Shown here one piece after another: positions 1 to 8,733 of a stretch of DNA of 42,262 nucleotides. The position numbers were made by a program, and so were the translations under genes. Every line of letters starts with the position of its first letter. Positions within the stretch are counted from its first letter, which is position 1. The stretch covers positions 1 to 42,262 of the forward strand of contig NZ_JAOQKI010000023.1 of assembly GCF_025567465.1 (NCBI RefSeq), given 5' to 3'. This DNA comes from Roseburia_C amylophila. Lineage in GTDB: Bacteria; Bacillota; Clostridia; Lachnospirales; Lachnospiraceae. The notes under the pieces are model-generated. The model worked only from the letters and a program-made list of their open reading frames with translations, was not told where the DNA came from and did not search any database.

Positions 1-56
1 TATCTGAAATGCATTTCTGCAATTCATTCAAAATATTTCATTTTCAGACTTGACTT

Positions 57-254
57 TTAATAGTTAGTCTTTCTTATAAATGAAACTATTGCCCCCAAAA
101 TAATAAAAGCTATTACACACACTGCTATACATGCTGTAAAGCCCATATCGGCTCCACGATAATAGCTATCAAATGCTCCCAGTAACCCCAACACACTATA
201 TACAAAAATTCCTGCTCCTGTTTGTTTTTAAATTGCTTTGCCCTTTTTCACCAT
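57..254 (-). pseudogene. Small membrane protein gene broken by a stop codon
   Basis: Reading the minus strand from an ATG at 254 (preceded by GGAGATGAGG) gives a start of MVKKGKAI, then TAA, then 56 more open codons to a TAA at 57. The downstream part encodes two hydrophobic stretches separated by a short polar loop (FDSYYRGADMG), typical of a small two-helix membrane protein. The frame is intact apart from the single early stop, so one base change would restore a 65-residue protein. It follows the Rhs toxin and its candidate immunity genes on the same strand, so it may be a decayed immunity or membrane gene. A downstream non-ATG start is possible. The function is not recognised. Confidence 0.45.
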
Positions 255-304
255 AGCCTCATCTCCATATTAAAGTCTGCAACTGAGCAAGTCACCTCTT
301 AACA

Positions 305-901
305 TCATCTGGTAAACAATGCCATATGCTCTTTTTGTTTTTCTGATAGAGCATACCTCGCGTCTGTCATGCATATCTCCATATATTTTAAATCTCCCTT
401 TATATAAAACATAATATATACCTGATAATTCTTGCCATACCATTCTTCCACCGAAGAGAAATAATAAACTGTATAAGAAGGTTTCTCCATATTTCCTGTA
501 GTCACATCCCCCCGCAGGAATCCTGTTTCATCCTGAATTTCCTCTAATACCTGGCTGCATGTGTTTGCCGACTTTAACTTTTTTATTGCATCTTCATCTC
601 TGAATTTCAACAGACTGCTTTCATCGACATTGGACAATTCGATTCCATAAATCAGATAAGAGTTTTCCTTTGATTTTATCAGAAATTCGTTACCTATTTT
701 GCCGCGTTCAGCCCCTTCATCATCCATATATACCTTAGGTATGCTTGCATCGACCTGTGACAAATGTATACGATAATACTCCATATAATGTTCACTTATT
801 AAAATATATATTAAAAAAATTGTCCAAAAAATTGCTAGTCCTATTGAAAAACAGCGAAATCCTTTCAAAATTTTTTCTTTCTTATATTTACTTTCAGGCA
901 T
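305..901 (-). CDS. Hypothetical membrane-anchored protein, second gene after the Rhs toxin
   Basis: This 198-residue protein has a basic N-terminus (MPESKYKKEKILKG) followed by one hydrophobic helix at about residues 16-36, and then a soluble mixed domain. The positive-inside pattern predicts an extracytoplasmic C-terminal domain. It starts about 30 bp after the preceding gene with AAGGGAG ahead of the ATG. I recognise no family. Its place directly behind the Rhs toxin and another single-span protein suggests a second immunity or accessory protein, which is inference only. Confidence 0.7.
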   Translation of the reverse strand: MPESKYKKEKILKGFRCFSIGLAIFWTIFLIYILISEHYMEYYRIHLSQVDASIPKVYMDDEGAERGKIGNEFLIKSKENSYLIYGIELSNVDESSLLKFRDEDAIKKLKSANTCSQVLEEIQDETGFLRGDVTTGNMEKPSYTVYYFSSVEEWYGKNYQVYIMFYIKGDLKYMEICMTDARYALSEKQKEHMALFTR

Positions 902-932
902 GTTTGATTTTCTCCCTTGAATTCATTCCGCG

Positions 933-1415
933 CTATACTCCTGTTCCGCATGCAATTTTATATACTCTGTCATTTTCATCAAAATAGAATGATGTTGAAT
1001 AAATACCATTTTGAACCGCATATTCATTTTCTTCCTCATTACTTAAAGTTTCCTTTAATCCATATGCCAGCATAACTTCTTTTTTTGATGAGCCTACCCC
1101 AATTTGCAGTATTCCAAATCGAATATCAGGATCTGTAATTCTAACACTTTCCGGATAATTTCCAATAAAGGTATATTCTATATCTTCAAATTTAATATCC
1201 TCGCAACTTCCATATAATTTTTCTCTGCTAACAGGGTCACCTTCTTTTTCTAAAATTTCCTGTTTGCTTTGACGAAAAAAACAATTAAAATCGTGTAATC
1301 CATATGTACCGTATTTCATTTTAAGAAATATAACTAATACTATAAAAATAAGAATAATAATACCTATAACTACCATCTTCCTTTTCCCCTTTCTTCTATT
1401 CATCACATTTTCCAT
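933..1415 (-). CDS. Candidate membrane-anchored immunity protein for the Rhs toxin
   Basis: This protein has 160 residues. The ATG overlaps the last codons of the Rhs toxin gene by 20 bp and is served by AAGGAGG lying inside that gene, so the two are translationally coupled, the usual arrangement of a toxin and its immunity gene. The N-terminus is strongly basic (MNRRKGKRK), followed by a transmembrane helix at about residues 14-31 and a roughly 125-residue domain predicted outside the membrane. That domain contains IGVGSSKKEVMLAYG and later FYFDENDRVYKI, a pattern reminiscent of SmpA/BamE- or BLIP-like small domains. An external location would imply that the toxin is neutralised at or outside the membrane. 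The function is inferred from position. Confidence 0.75.
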   Translation of the reverse strand: MENVMNRRKGKRKMVVIGIIILIFIVLVIFLKMKYGTYGLHDFNCFFRQSKQEILEKEGDPVSREKLYGSCEDIKFEDIEYTFIGNYPESVRITDPDIRFGILQIGVGSSKKEVMLAYGLKETLSNEEENEYAVQNGIYSTSFYFDENDRVYKIACGTGV

Positions 1416-4400
1416 CTAATTTACCCTCCTTATATCTAAGTTTTCCCATTGGTTCATTCAACCATCCATTTTTTAATGATATTTTTATATAACTTTTCTG
1501 TATATTGGATAATCGATCCTCATATTCACCATATTTACTAAATGGTCTTGTCCATGTTGGACCGAATCCCACATTTCCATCATATGCATAAACATCACCA
1601 CTCACTATCTTAGATAGCTCTGACGCAATATTAGCATCATACCTAAAGTATGTACTTAAATTTCCTGAATTGCAACCATATATATTCAAGGTTTCTATCT
1701 CTTTATATGATAAATCTGATATTCCTTTAATAGCTTTACCTGATTTATTTTTTCCCGAAATACTTAAAGCTTCTGTCTCTGTATTATCTATAAAAATAAA
1801 TGTTGTTTCATTTGAATGAGTATATATTTCTACATCCTCAATATTTGCAATTCCATCTGGTGTCATTCCCATATGATTCCAACCATCTACGAAATCATTT
1901 GCATTTGCAATTGGTATCATTACGACATTTTTGCCTTCACTCTCTAACTGCTCTTTTTTCCAATTTGCCTGATCTGTAAAATCAGAATTCTCTCCAGTTG
2001 TATAAAAAATGTAAGATACCGTCTCATCACATTTTAACATATCCATCAATGCCTTTATCACACCTGCAGTCGGTTCCATTCCATTCAAATCAACCAAATC
2101 CAACGGTCTGTTCCAGCAATAGTTGTAATGGTTCATTGTATATGGTGCAGCAATATGCCCCTTTATAAAATCTTCACTGATAAATCTGCCAACTCCGGCA
2201 TCATATCGTCTTGCCTGTGCAAAGTATAGTACACCAACGCTGTCCATCTGATAACCGGTAAATCCAAAGCTTTGTAAAGAATCTTTAAAGATATCTTTTG
2301 CAGTCCGAATATCATTACCAAATTCGTCAAATCCGTAGACTTCCTCGCTTCTTCCATCTTCATCTGCAAGGCGCATCGGGCTTCCCAAATCATCCTGGAA
2401 ATAGAAATGGTCTCTTCCATTCTCTTCCATTCCTGCGACATTTCCATCCCAGAAATAAGTCTGGTCTAATCCATTTCCGGTTTTCTGTAAGAGGTTGTGA
2501 TACTGACGGGTAAGATCGAGTGTATAGCGGATGGTCTGAGTTACATCTGCATTTCCTGATGCAATGGTTTGACCCACACGATGCCCCAGACCATTGTACT
2601 GATAGTATGCCTTCGTGATTTCTCCGGCTGTCCGGTCAACAGAACTGCTCATCCGGTTCGCCGCATCAAATCCGTATGCTTTTAAAACCTCTTCTCCGCT
2701 TGTTACGGATAACAGGTTTCCTCTGTGGTCATAATTATAATTCCTGGTTCCGCCTGCATTTGTCTCCTGCATCAACTGGTTCTTTGTATTGTAATGATAG
2801 GTTGTTACAAGTTCCCCTGCTGCCTGGTACTCTGTCCTGGTATTTCTGTTTCCAAAGGCATCATATCCATAGGTACGAAGGGTCTTTCCGTTACATGCTA
2901 CGCTGGTCAGTCGATTCAATGCATCATAATCATAGGAAAAGTTTCCACTGTCTTCCGGCAGTCCCGGTCTCTCTTTTTCAGCCAAGACCTTATTTCCCAT
3001 AACATCATAATCATAGTGATAACGCTCTGTAAAGTCTGCTCCGGTATGTAAAATCTCTTTGATTTTTCCTGCCCCATTGTAGCTATAGTCTGTACGATTT
3101 CCTCCCGGGAATTGCTTTCCAGTCAGTCTTCCAGCTTCATCGTAGCTATAGAGAATTGTTTTCTCCTGTGCATCATCTGAAAGGAGTTTTAAAGCCGACA
3201 ACTGCATGGCTTCGTTATATTCGTATGCTGTCCTTCTTCCATCCGGATAACAAATTGCCGTTCTCTCACCCATACTGCCCCATTCATAGCCTACGGTTTT
3301 TCCATATGGGTCTGTAACAGAAGCAATGCGTCCTGCCTCATCCATGGCAATCTTAGTTGTGCCAAGCCAATCTCTTACTTCTTCTAACTGGCGGATTGCA
3401 TTATAGGTCAAAGATACTGTTCGTCCATCCGCATAACAGATTTCCTCTACCTGTCCATCTTTTCCGTAGTGGAAGGATGTCTCATAACCATCTTTATCTA
3501 TCTTTGCTTTCATTCTTCCAGCCGGATCATAGGTATAGCACTCCACATCTCCCAGCGGGTCTGTCACTGCTGTAACATGACCTTCCTTATTCCAGGTATA
3601 TACCGTGTTCTGTGGTTCTTCCCCCTCTGCTCCGGTGCAACTGCTCTGTGTCAGATGTCCCATGGCATCATACTGGTAGAAAGCCTCATTTCCCATGGCA
3701 TCCGTAACTTTTGCAAGATTACCGTTTGGAGTATATTCATAGCAGGTCTGATTTCCATTTTCATTTTCTGCCTTTATTACTCGTCCCAATGCATCATATG
3801 TAAAATGGGATATACCTCCTGCCGGATTTTGAACAGATATCATACGATCAAGGCTGTCATAGTTATAACGATAACTTTCTCCTGCCGTAGTAGTACGCTC
3901 CGTAAGATTTCCCTTTGCATCATAGCCATAATGCTCTCCGGCACCATCCGGATAACGTACACTTTTTAATCTGCCACCCTTTTCATATTCATAAACAGTA
4001 CTGCTTCCATTTGGATAACAGATGCGTTCTGCTTTTCCAAGTTCGTTATAGAACACACTTGTAGTTGCCCCTGCTGGATTAGTGACGCTGGTTCGCCTTC
4101 CCAAATCGTCATAAGTGTAACTTGTTACCTGACCGGCTGCATTGGTTTCTTTGATAAGATTTCCCTCTCTGTCATATTCATATGCAGTCTTTGCGCCATC
4201 TGCCTCTAAAACCTCTGTCAGACGGTTTACGGCATCATAACAATAACGGGTTGTATTTCCCGCAGGATCTGTCATTTCTGTCCGGTTTCCTGCTGCATCA
4301 TAAGCATACGTCACCACTCCGCCCATCGGAAGTGTCTGTTTTACAAGCCGGTTGTTGCTGTCATAGATATATTCCTGTCTGCCCTGATCCGGAGCTGTAA

Positions 4401-6378
4401 CACTACTGATATTCCACATCTTATCATAGGTAAAATGTACTGTCTGTCCTTCTTTGTCTGTATATGTCTCTACTTTTCCAAGTGGATTATAAGTAAATCC
4501 TGCTTCATTTCCATCAAAATCCCGGATTGCCATAATCTTTCCACCCGGATTATAGGTATATGCCCTCTGATTTCCCAGAGCATCTGTTACTGCTGTGATA
4601 CGATTTGCCGCATCATAAGCATAACGTGTCACGTTGCTGTTGGCATCTACTGTTTCTGTCACCCGGTTTAATGCATCATAGCCATAAGTCGTTACACTTC
4701 CGCTGACATCCTTTAACTTTACAATGTTTCCTCTTTCATCGTAACTGATTTCTAAAAAACTGCCATCCGCATAAGTAACTGCCTGTGGTCTTCCTGCTTC
4801 ATCATTTTTGACTGCAACTCTGTTTCCATACAGGTTTTCCGTCCCTGCCAGATTTCCTTTTGCATCATAATGATTTTTCAGACGTTCTTTTCCATTGATG
4901 CTTACACTAAGCAAATGACAGTCTGCATCATAAGTATAATTCACTCTGCGCTTCATGGCATCTACTGTCTGGGTAAGATTGCCACGGTTATCATATGCCA
5001 TCCTGGTGGTTCTTCCTAACCGGTCAGTTTTACTGATACACTGGTTTTTATCATTATAAAGATATTTCTCTTTTGTACCATCTTCATAAATTGTCTCTAT
5101 GTTCCGGTAACGATCATCATGCACATGGATAATTTTGCTTCCATTTCGTTCTGTCAATGTCACACGACGATTTTTATCATCATAGGCAAAAGTCATTGTT
5201 CCACCATCCGGGAATTCCTGTTGAATGATTCGGAATCTTCTGTCATAGAGATTCTTAACAGATGTAACCTGACGGGCATTTTCCACCTCAGTAATTCTTC
5301 CGTTCTCTCCATAGCGATATGCATACTCTGCCCCTGATGCCGTTATCACTTTTTTCAGTTCTTTCTCCTGATACTGCAGCAAAACTGTTCTTCCGGTGTG
5401 GTCAGTTACTTTTTCAAGCTGTTCCTCTTTATTATAATTATATGTCAGACTGCTGCCATTGTCTGCTTCTGCTTTTTCCAGCTTTCCATCCTCAAGGTAG
5501 GAAAAAGAAATGCCCCTTCCGTTCATATTTTCTTTTCGAAGCATCTTTCCCTCCCGGTCAAAAGATATTCTCTCCTGCCCCGGATGTATAAGGATATATC
5601 CCTCTTCTGTTTCTTTCAGGAATTCCAATGCAGTATTTCTTCCAACATACTCTCCCTGCTCATTTTTATCATAGTAATTTATCTGTCCATCCGCAAGACG
5701 CACTCCGACGGTTCCGTTCTTTTCTTTCTCCAATGAAATCTGGTAATTATGTAAAAAGCAATTTCCCAGAACTCCCCTACGGCTGTCTTTTGAATTATAA
5801 TAGCGATGAAAAGAAAGCGGTATCTCTCCGCCTATCTTTAAATCTTCATGTTCATAAATGAAATTTCCTGTGCTTAAATTAACCGGATCTTCACTGTTCA
5901 TACAGCCTTCTGCATCCGTTCCAAGCATCTTTTCCTCTATGGTCTTCTCTACCGTTGCTTTGGAATTTCGAATATCCTCTACGTCTGCCTCTAAGACACC
6001 TTTCATCCTGCTCATATCCATATTTCCGCCATTCGGATTTATCGTATCTGCAAGATCATTTATCAATTTTATGATATTGTTGCCACAGGAAATCTGCTGA
6101 CTTACTACACTGATATATTTTGTATCAACTGCCTGTACATCCGTGAAAATAGTCTCTATCTGCTGTGTTGTCGTATCATTTTTATCTAATATTTTCTTAT
6201 GATATGCATCTACATCATTCACATAATTTTGAATGTCAAGTTTTCCAAACCATCCCTGTACCGTTAATCCAATATCTCCAAAAAAATCGGTTATCGTATC
6301 CCAGATCGTTGTTGATGTTACATCTTTTACATATTGTAATAGCTTCTGCTTCGCTTCATCTGAAAAATCTCTTAACAT
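1396..6378 (-). CDS. Rhs/YD-repeat type VII-linked polymorphic toxin with a caspase-like C-terminal tip
   Basis: The protein has 1660 residues counting from MLRDFSDEAK. This start is preferred over an ATG seven codons upstream because it aligns with the MRDFS start of the 396-residue protein at 8734-9924. Residues 1-155 form a helical module shared with that protein. A DUF6531-like segment follows (DPVNLSTGNF, about 165-230). About 1,000 residues of YD repeats (many Y-x-Y-D and GN/GRL motifs) then form the expected shell. The Rhs core (ARRYDAGVGRFISEDF to DLVDLNG) ends at residue 1433. The 227-residue tip has alternating strands and helices with THSNE (His1521) and IYGCNSG (Cys1569), matching the His/Cys dyad spacing of clan CD cysteine peptidases. 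The coupled downstream gene is the likely immunity. Rhs identity is certain; the peptidase call is inference. Confidence 0.93.
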   Translation of the reverse strand: MLRDFSDEAKQKLLQYVKDVTSTTIWDTITDFFGDIGLTVQGWFGKLDIQNYVNDVDAYHKKILDKNDTTTQQIETIFTDVQAVDTKYISVVSQQISCGNNIIKLINDLADTINPNGGNMDMSRMKGVLEADVEDIRNSKATVEKTIEEKMLGTDAEGCMNSEDPVNLSTGNFIYEHEDLKIGGEIPLSFHRYYNSKDSRRGVLGNCFLHNYQISLEKEKNGTVGVRLADGQINYYDKNEQGEYVGRNTALEFLKETEEGYILIHPGQERISFDREGKMLRKENMNGRGISFSYLEDGKLEKAEADNGSSLTYNYNKEEQLEKVTDHTGRTVLLQYQEKELKKVITASGAEYAYRYGENGRITEVENARQVTSVKNLYDRRFRIIQQEFPDGGTMTFAYDDKNRRVTLTERNGSKIIHVHDDRYRNIETIYEDGTKEKYLYNDKNQCISKTDRLGRTTRMAYDNRGNLTQTVDAMKRRVNYTYDADCHLLSVSINGKERLKNHYDAKGNLAGTENLYGNRVAVKNDEAGRPQAVTYADGSFLEISYDERGNIVKLKDVSGSVTTYGYDALNRVTETVDANSNVTRYAYDAANRITAVTDALGNQRAYTYNPGGKIMAIRDFDGNEAGFTYNPLGKVETYTDKEGQTVHFTYDKMWNISSVTAPDQGRQEYIYDSNNRLVKQTLPMGGVVTYAYDAAGNRTEMTDPAGNTTRYCYDAVNRLTEVLEADGAKTAYEYDREGNLIKETNAAGQVTSYTYDDLGRRTSVTNPAGATTSVFYNELGKAERICYPNGSSTVYEYEKGGRLKSVRYPDGAGEHYGYDAKGNLTERTTTAGESYRYNYDSLDRMISVQNPAGGISHFTYDALGRVIKAENENGNQTCYEYTPNGNLAKVTDAMGNEAFYQYDAMGHLTQSSCTGAEGEEPQNTVYTWNKEGHVTAVTDPLGDVECYTYDPAGRMKAKIDKDGYETSFHYGKDGQVEEICYADGRTVSLTYNAIRQLEEVRDWLGTTKIAMDEAGRIASVTDPYGKTVGYEWGSMGERTAICYPDGRRTAYEYNEAMQLSALKLLSDDAQEKTILYSYDEAGRLTGKQFPGGNRTDYSYNGAGKIKEILHTGADFTERYHYDYDVMGNKVLAEKERPGLPEDSGNFSYDYDALNRLTSVACNGKTLRTYGYDAFGNRNTRTEYQAAGELVTTYHYNTKNQLMQETNAGGTRNYNYDHRGNLLSVTSGEEVLKAYGFDAANRMSSSVDRTAGEITKAYYQYNGLGHRVGQTIASGNADVTQTIRYTLDLTRQYHNLLQKTGNGLDQTYFWDGNVAGMEENGRDHFYFQDDLGSPMRLADEDGRSEEVYGFDEFGNDIRTAKDIFKDSLQSFGFTGYQMDSVGVLYFAQARRYDAGVGRFISEDFIKGHIAAPYTMNHYNYCWNRPLDLVDLNGMEPTAGVIKALMDMLKCDETVSYIFYTTGENSDFTDQANWKKEQLESEGKNVVMIPIANANDFVDGWNHMGMTPDGIANIEDVEIYTHSNETTFIFIDNTETEALSISGKNKSGKAIKGISDLSYKEIETLNIYGCNSGNLSTYFRYDANIASELSKIVSGDVYAYDGNVGFGPTWTRPFSKYGEYEDRLSNIQKSYIKISLKNGWLNEPMGKLRYKEGKLDGKCDE

Positions 6379-6401
6379 TTCTTCTTTTCCCCCATGCACG
6401 C

Positions 6402-6677
6402 TTATTCACTTACTGTTGCTGTTGCATTGCTTTCTTTGGTATCTAATGATTCTTTTCGATTCGTCATATAAGAAATTGTCTGTGCCAGTAATGTCACATA
6501 TGCATCCTGCATCCGCTGAAACATATTTCCCATTTCTTCTATCTGTATAATTGTACTACCGCCGCACTCTCCTATATCCACCGCTGTATATGTCTTATCT
6601 GCCCATGTATCATGCAAAGTCTGTAATTCACTGATTTTATTTTCTAGTGCTTCTGTATTCGTTACTGTTGTTGCCAT
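6402..6677 (-). CDS. Small helical protein ahead of the Rhs toxin (candidate T7SS partner)
   Basis: This 91-residue protein, predicted fully alpha-helical, ends 23 bp before the toxin start and has AAGGGGG upstream of its ATG. Its size, lack of a signal peptide and place immediately before a T7SS-type toxin match the small partner proteins (Lap/DUF3130- or SACOL2603-like) that bind effector N-terminal helices and carry part of the secretion signal. It has no W-x-G; the loop between its helices contains Cys-Gly-Gly (GECGGS). Family membership is inferred from context and shape. Confidence 0.75.
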   Translation of the reverse strand: MATTVTNTEALENKISELQTLHDTWADKTYTAVDIGECGGSTIIQIEEMGNMFQRMQDAYVTLLAQTISYMTNRKESLDTKESNATATVSE

Positions 6678-6689
6678 GATAAATCCCCC

Positions 6690-6977
6690 TTAAAATAAGT
6701 ACTGATCCTTCTCATCTATTTCTGCAAGAAAATTATTGCAGGTATCTTTCGCTGTTTTTCCAAGTTCACTTATAATTCCTTTTAAACTGGAAGCATATTC
6801 TATAAAGGCGTCTAATGCGTCCGCTGTATCACCTTCCTGTATTGCCTCTTCTCTGATTCCTGCTAATATTGTCAAATAGCTGTCTACGCCTTCCTGTAAA
6901 TCCTGACTGCGGGTTTCCAAAAGACTTGCCATTCCATTTATATACTCATCATCAATTTTTAATTCTATTCCTGCCAT
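6690..6977 (-). CDS. Small helical protein (DUF5344/YwqI-like candidate T7SS partner)
   Basis: This 95-residue helical protein begins MAGIELKIDDEY and has GAGGAG ahead of its ATG. It lies 12 bp before the next small helical gene. The arrangement of a small helical protein after a YwqH-like protein and before a large toxin resembles the Bacillus ywqH-ywqI-ywqJ order. That suggests a Lap-type chaperone or co-secreted partner of the toxin N-terminal module. The family is suggested by position and composition only. Confidence 0.72.
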   Translation of the reverse strand: MAGIELKIDDEYINGMASLLETRSQDLQEGVDSYLTILAGIREEAIQEGDTADALDAFIEYASSLKGIISELGKTAKDTCNNFLAEIDEKDQYLF

Positions 6978-7006
6978 TCTGCTTCTCCTCTGTATTCTTT
7001 ATATCC

Positions 7007-7507
7007 CTATTTTCCTTTTCTTGTAGTTCCTGCTCTTGTAGTATTTGTATTCATTGTTCTTGCTACTTCCGCTCTCGCTGCCTCTTCAGCTTCCAGTCTT
7101 GCAATAGTACTATTCATTTCCTGAATTGTATTACTACAAGCTGCAATCTTGTTCTGACATTCCACTATTTTATTTGCTATATTTGATATTTCCACATCAA
7201 CCCGCACTTTTGCATTATCCAGACCACCATATACATTCTGATATTGCTGCCCGGTGAATATATCTGACATTCCAGCATAAAAACCGGCTACTATCTTACT
7301 GTTAATTTTGTTCAGCGACTCTGTTTCCGCCAATTTTGTATTGCTCGCTGTCTTGCTGTCAGACAACCTCGCCTGCAACACTCCCAGCTTTGTTTTTGTT
7401 TCCTGTAATTCACTTATTTGTTGCTGATATCCACGTATCTCACTCTCATATTGTGCGATTAATGTCTGATTTCGTACAATTTCATTACTACACTGTGATT
7501 TCGTCAT
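7007..7507 (-). CDS. Coiled-coil protein (DUF5082/YwqH-like)
   Basis: This protein has 166 residues from MTKSQCSNE; that ATG is preferred because AAGGA lies 8-9 bp upstream, while an ATG two codons earlier touches the ribosome site. Two long coiled-coil helices (about residues 5-60 and 90-150) flank a central segment containing GFYAGMSDIFTGQQYQ. The tail is Thr/Arg/Lys-rich. Length, coiled-coil pattern and place upstream of a second helical gene and a toxin fit the DUF5082/YwqH group of T7SS effector accessories. It probably stabilises or co-exports the Rhs toxin. Confidence 0.75.
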   Translation of the reverse strand: MTKSQCSNEIVRNQTLIAQYESEIRGYQQQISELQETKTKLGVLQARLSDSKTASNTKLAETESLNKINSKIVAGFYAGMSDIFTGQQYQNVYGGLDNAKVRVDVEISNIANKIVECQNKIAACSNTIQEMNSTIARLEAEEAARAEVARTMNTNTTRAGTTRKGK

Positions 7508-7527
7508 TTGCATCTTCCTTTCCCACT

Positions 7528-7983
7528 CTATCCAATTTTTATGCCTTCTATTACACTTCTAAAAACAGGATGCCACTGTGGTATCTCTTCATATCTGCAA
7601 ACACCACTCAATAAATGTATCTCCTCTTCTGTTCTCCAAATTGCTACAATCGTATAAATATCATCTTCCTGTGCATATGATGTATACTGAATTACATATA
7701 TTTCCTGTCCATCTATATTCTTTCTGTAAGTCCCAATATTCTTATATCCCGGAACGGTTCTGGTATAGAGGTAATTTAAAGTTTTTACGAGTTCTATATT
7801 GCTTTCTTTCTGCTCCGTTAACTCCTGTGAAGATGCGCTGATGATAACATGCTTGTCTCTTACTATGTACATCTTATCCGGCAGTTTTTTCCCCATTCCA
7901 TATGTTTTTCTCTTTTCCCCTACAGTAGCCTCTTCAAACCCTTCCGGTAATTGAATTTCTGCTTTTTCTTCCCATATCTTCAT
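7528..7983 (-). CDS. DcrB/DUF1795-like small protein, possible Eag-type toxin chaperone
   Basis: This cytosolic protein has 151 residues and no signal peptide. It opens with a strand leading to IQLPEGFEEAT. The middle has PGYKNIGTYRKNIDG and a strand-rich segment IYVIQYTSYAQEDDIYTIVA. It ends CRYEEIPQWHPVFRSVIEGI. The features LP-x-GF near the start, a central two-strand hairpin, and W-x-x-x-F-x-x-I at the end resemble the PsbP/Mog1/DcrB fold of DUF1795. In Gram-negative type VI systems DUF1795 proteins (Eag) are chaperones of Rhs effectors. Finding one in a T7SS Rhs cluster suggests a similar job, but the fold call is by eye. Confidence 0.7.
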   Translation of the reverse strand: MKIWEEKAEIQLPEGFEEATVGEKRKTYGMGKKLPDKMYIVRDKHVIISASSQELTEQKESNIELVKTLNYLYTRTVPGYKNIGTYRKNIDGQEIYVIQYTSYAQEDDIYTIVAIWRTEEEIHLLSGVCRYEEIPQWHPVFRSVIEGIKIG

Positions 7984-8004
7984 CTTCTATGCTCCCTTCT
8001 GTAT

Positions 8005-8715
8005 CTACAGGTTGTCCCAGGTTTCAATAGATAAGTTATAATCTTCCTCTGGGAACTTTATATTTTCCAGTTCCTTTCCTGTTTCCATATCAGTTACGAT
8101 AATCTGTAATGACCAGTTTTTGGTTCCATTCAATACATGATATATTTCTGAATCATATGTCAAAGTCATAAGTGAGCTCATCTTTGCCGTAAAGGTACTT
8201 TGACTGTTTAATATTTCTTTTGATACATCCAGATAAAGTATTTTGTAATCATCACTAATTCTAAAATGATATAATTCTTCATCCTTATTTTGTTCTATTA
8301 CTCTTTTTATATCCTTTTCTGTTAACTCCAGCCAATTTTTTCGCTGCTGCTCTGTTATCTCTGCAACCAGTCCCTCTTCTTTACTTTCATATCCATATTG
8401 GCAATATCCGGATTCTCTCATCTCGGCAATATACGACCTTTTATCCGTAAAAATAACTGGAATGATATACTTTTGTAGTCCTGTATTGTCATAATCTTTA
8501 TAATAATTTCTTGTCAAATCATAGTCTTCATTTATCTTTTTTATCTCTATTCCGAACGGATTCTCATCTGCACTTAATACTACTGTCTCAGGTTCTTCCC
8601 CGACCTGTGATTTTTCCGGCACCATCTGCATCTTTTTATATACTATCAGTGCAGCTATAATTCCTATGATAAATAATGCCACTACTATAATTCCTGTTAT
8701 ACTTTTCTTTTTCAT
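8005..8715 (-). CDS. Single-span membrane protein, paralogue 6 (downstream of the 396-residue effector)
   Basis: This 236-residue protein has MKKKS, a transmembrane helix (about 7-26), a Glu-rich linker and an external domain of about 190 residues opening with LSADENPFGIEIKKINE. It belongs to a family present six times here. It is close to identical to the copy at 10715-11425 over most of its length but lies on the other side of the effector gene, which points to recent duplication. Its ATG is preceded by GTGGAG. It is probably an immunity protein for the neighbouring effector or for related toxins; no known family is recognised. Confidence 0.8.
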   Translation of the reverse strand: MKKKSITGIIVVALFIIGIIAALIVYKKMQMVPEKSQVGEEPETVVLSADENPFGIEIKKINEDYDLTRNYYKDYDNTGLQKYIIPVIFTDKRSYIAEMRESGYCQYGYESKEEGLVAEITEQQRKNWLELTEKDIKRVIEQNKDEELYHFRISDDYKILYLDVSKEILNSQSTFTAKMSSLMTLTYDSEIYHVLNGTKNWSLQIIVTDMETGKELENIKFPEEDYNLSIETWDNL

Positions 8716-8733
8716 TTTATTTTCTCCACTTCT

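Noticed and set aside
2300..5600. Regular short repeats suggestive of a CRISPR-like array
   Set aside because: The repeats are degenerate YD-repeat codons in frame, not identical direct repeats with unique spacers.
1396..6378. Calling the Rhs toxin an LXG toxin
   Set aside because: The N-terminal helices lack a recognisable LXG motif pattern; the shared module with the 396-residue protein is described instead.
2298..6446. Many plus-strand open frames opposite the Rhs gene
   Set aside because: They lie opposite a clear 1660-codon gene with repeated Rhs motifs, have low-complexity Ser/Phe/Cys composition and no ribosome sites; they are shadows.
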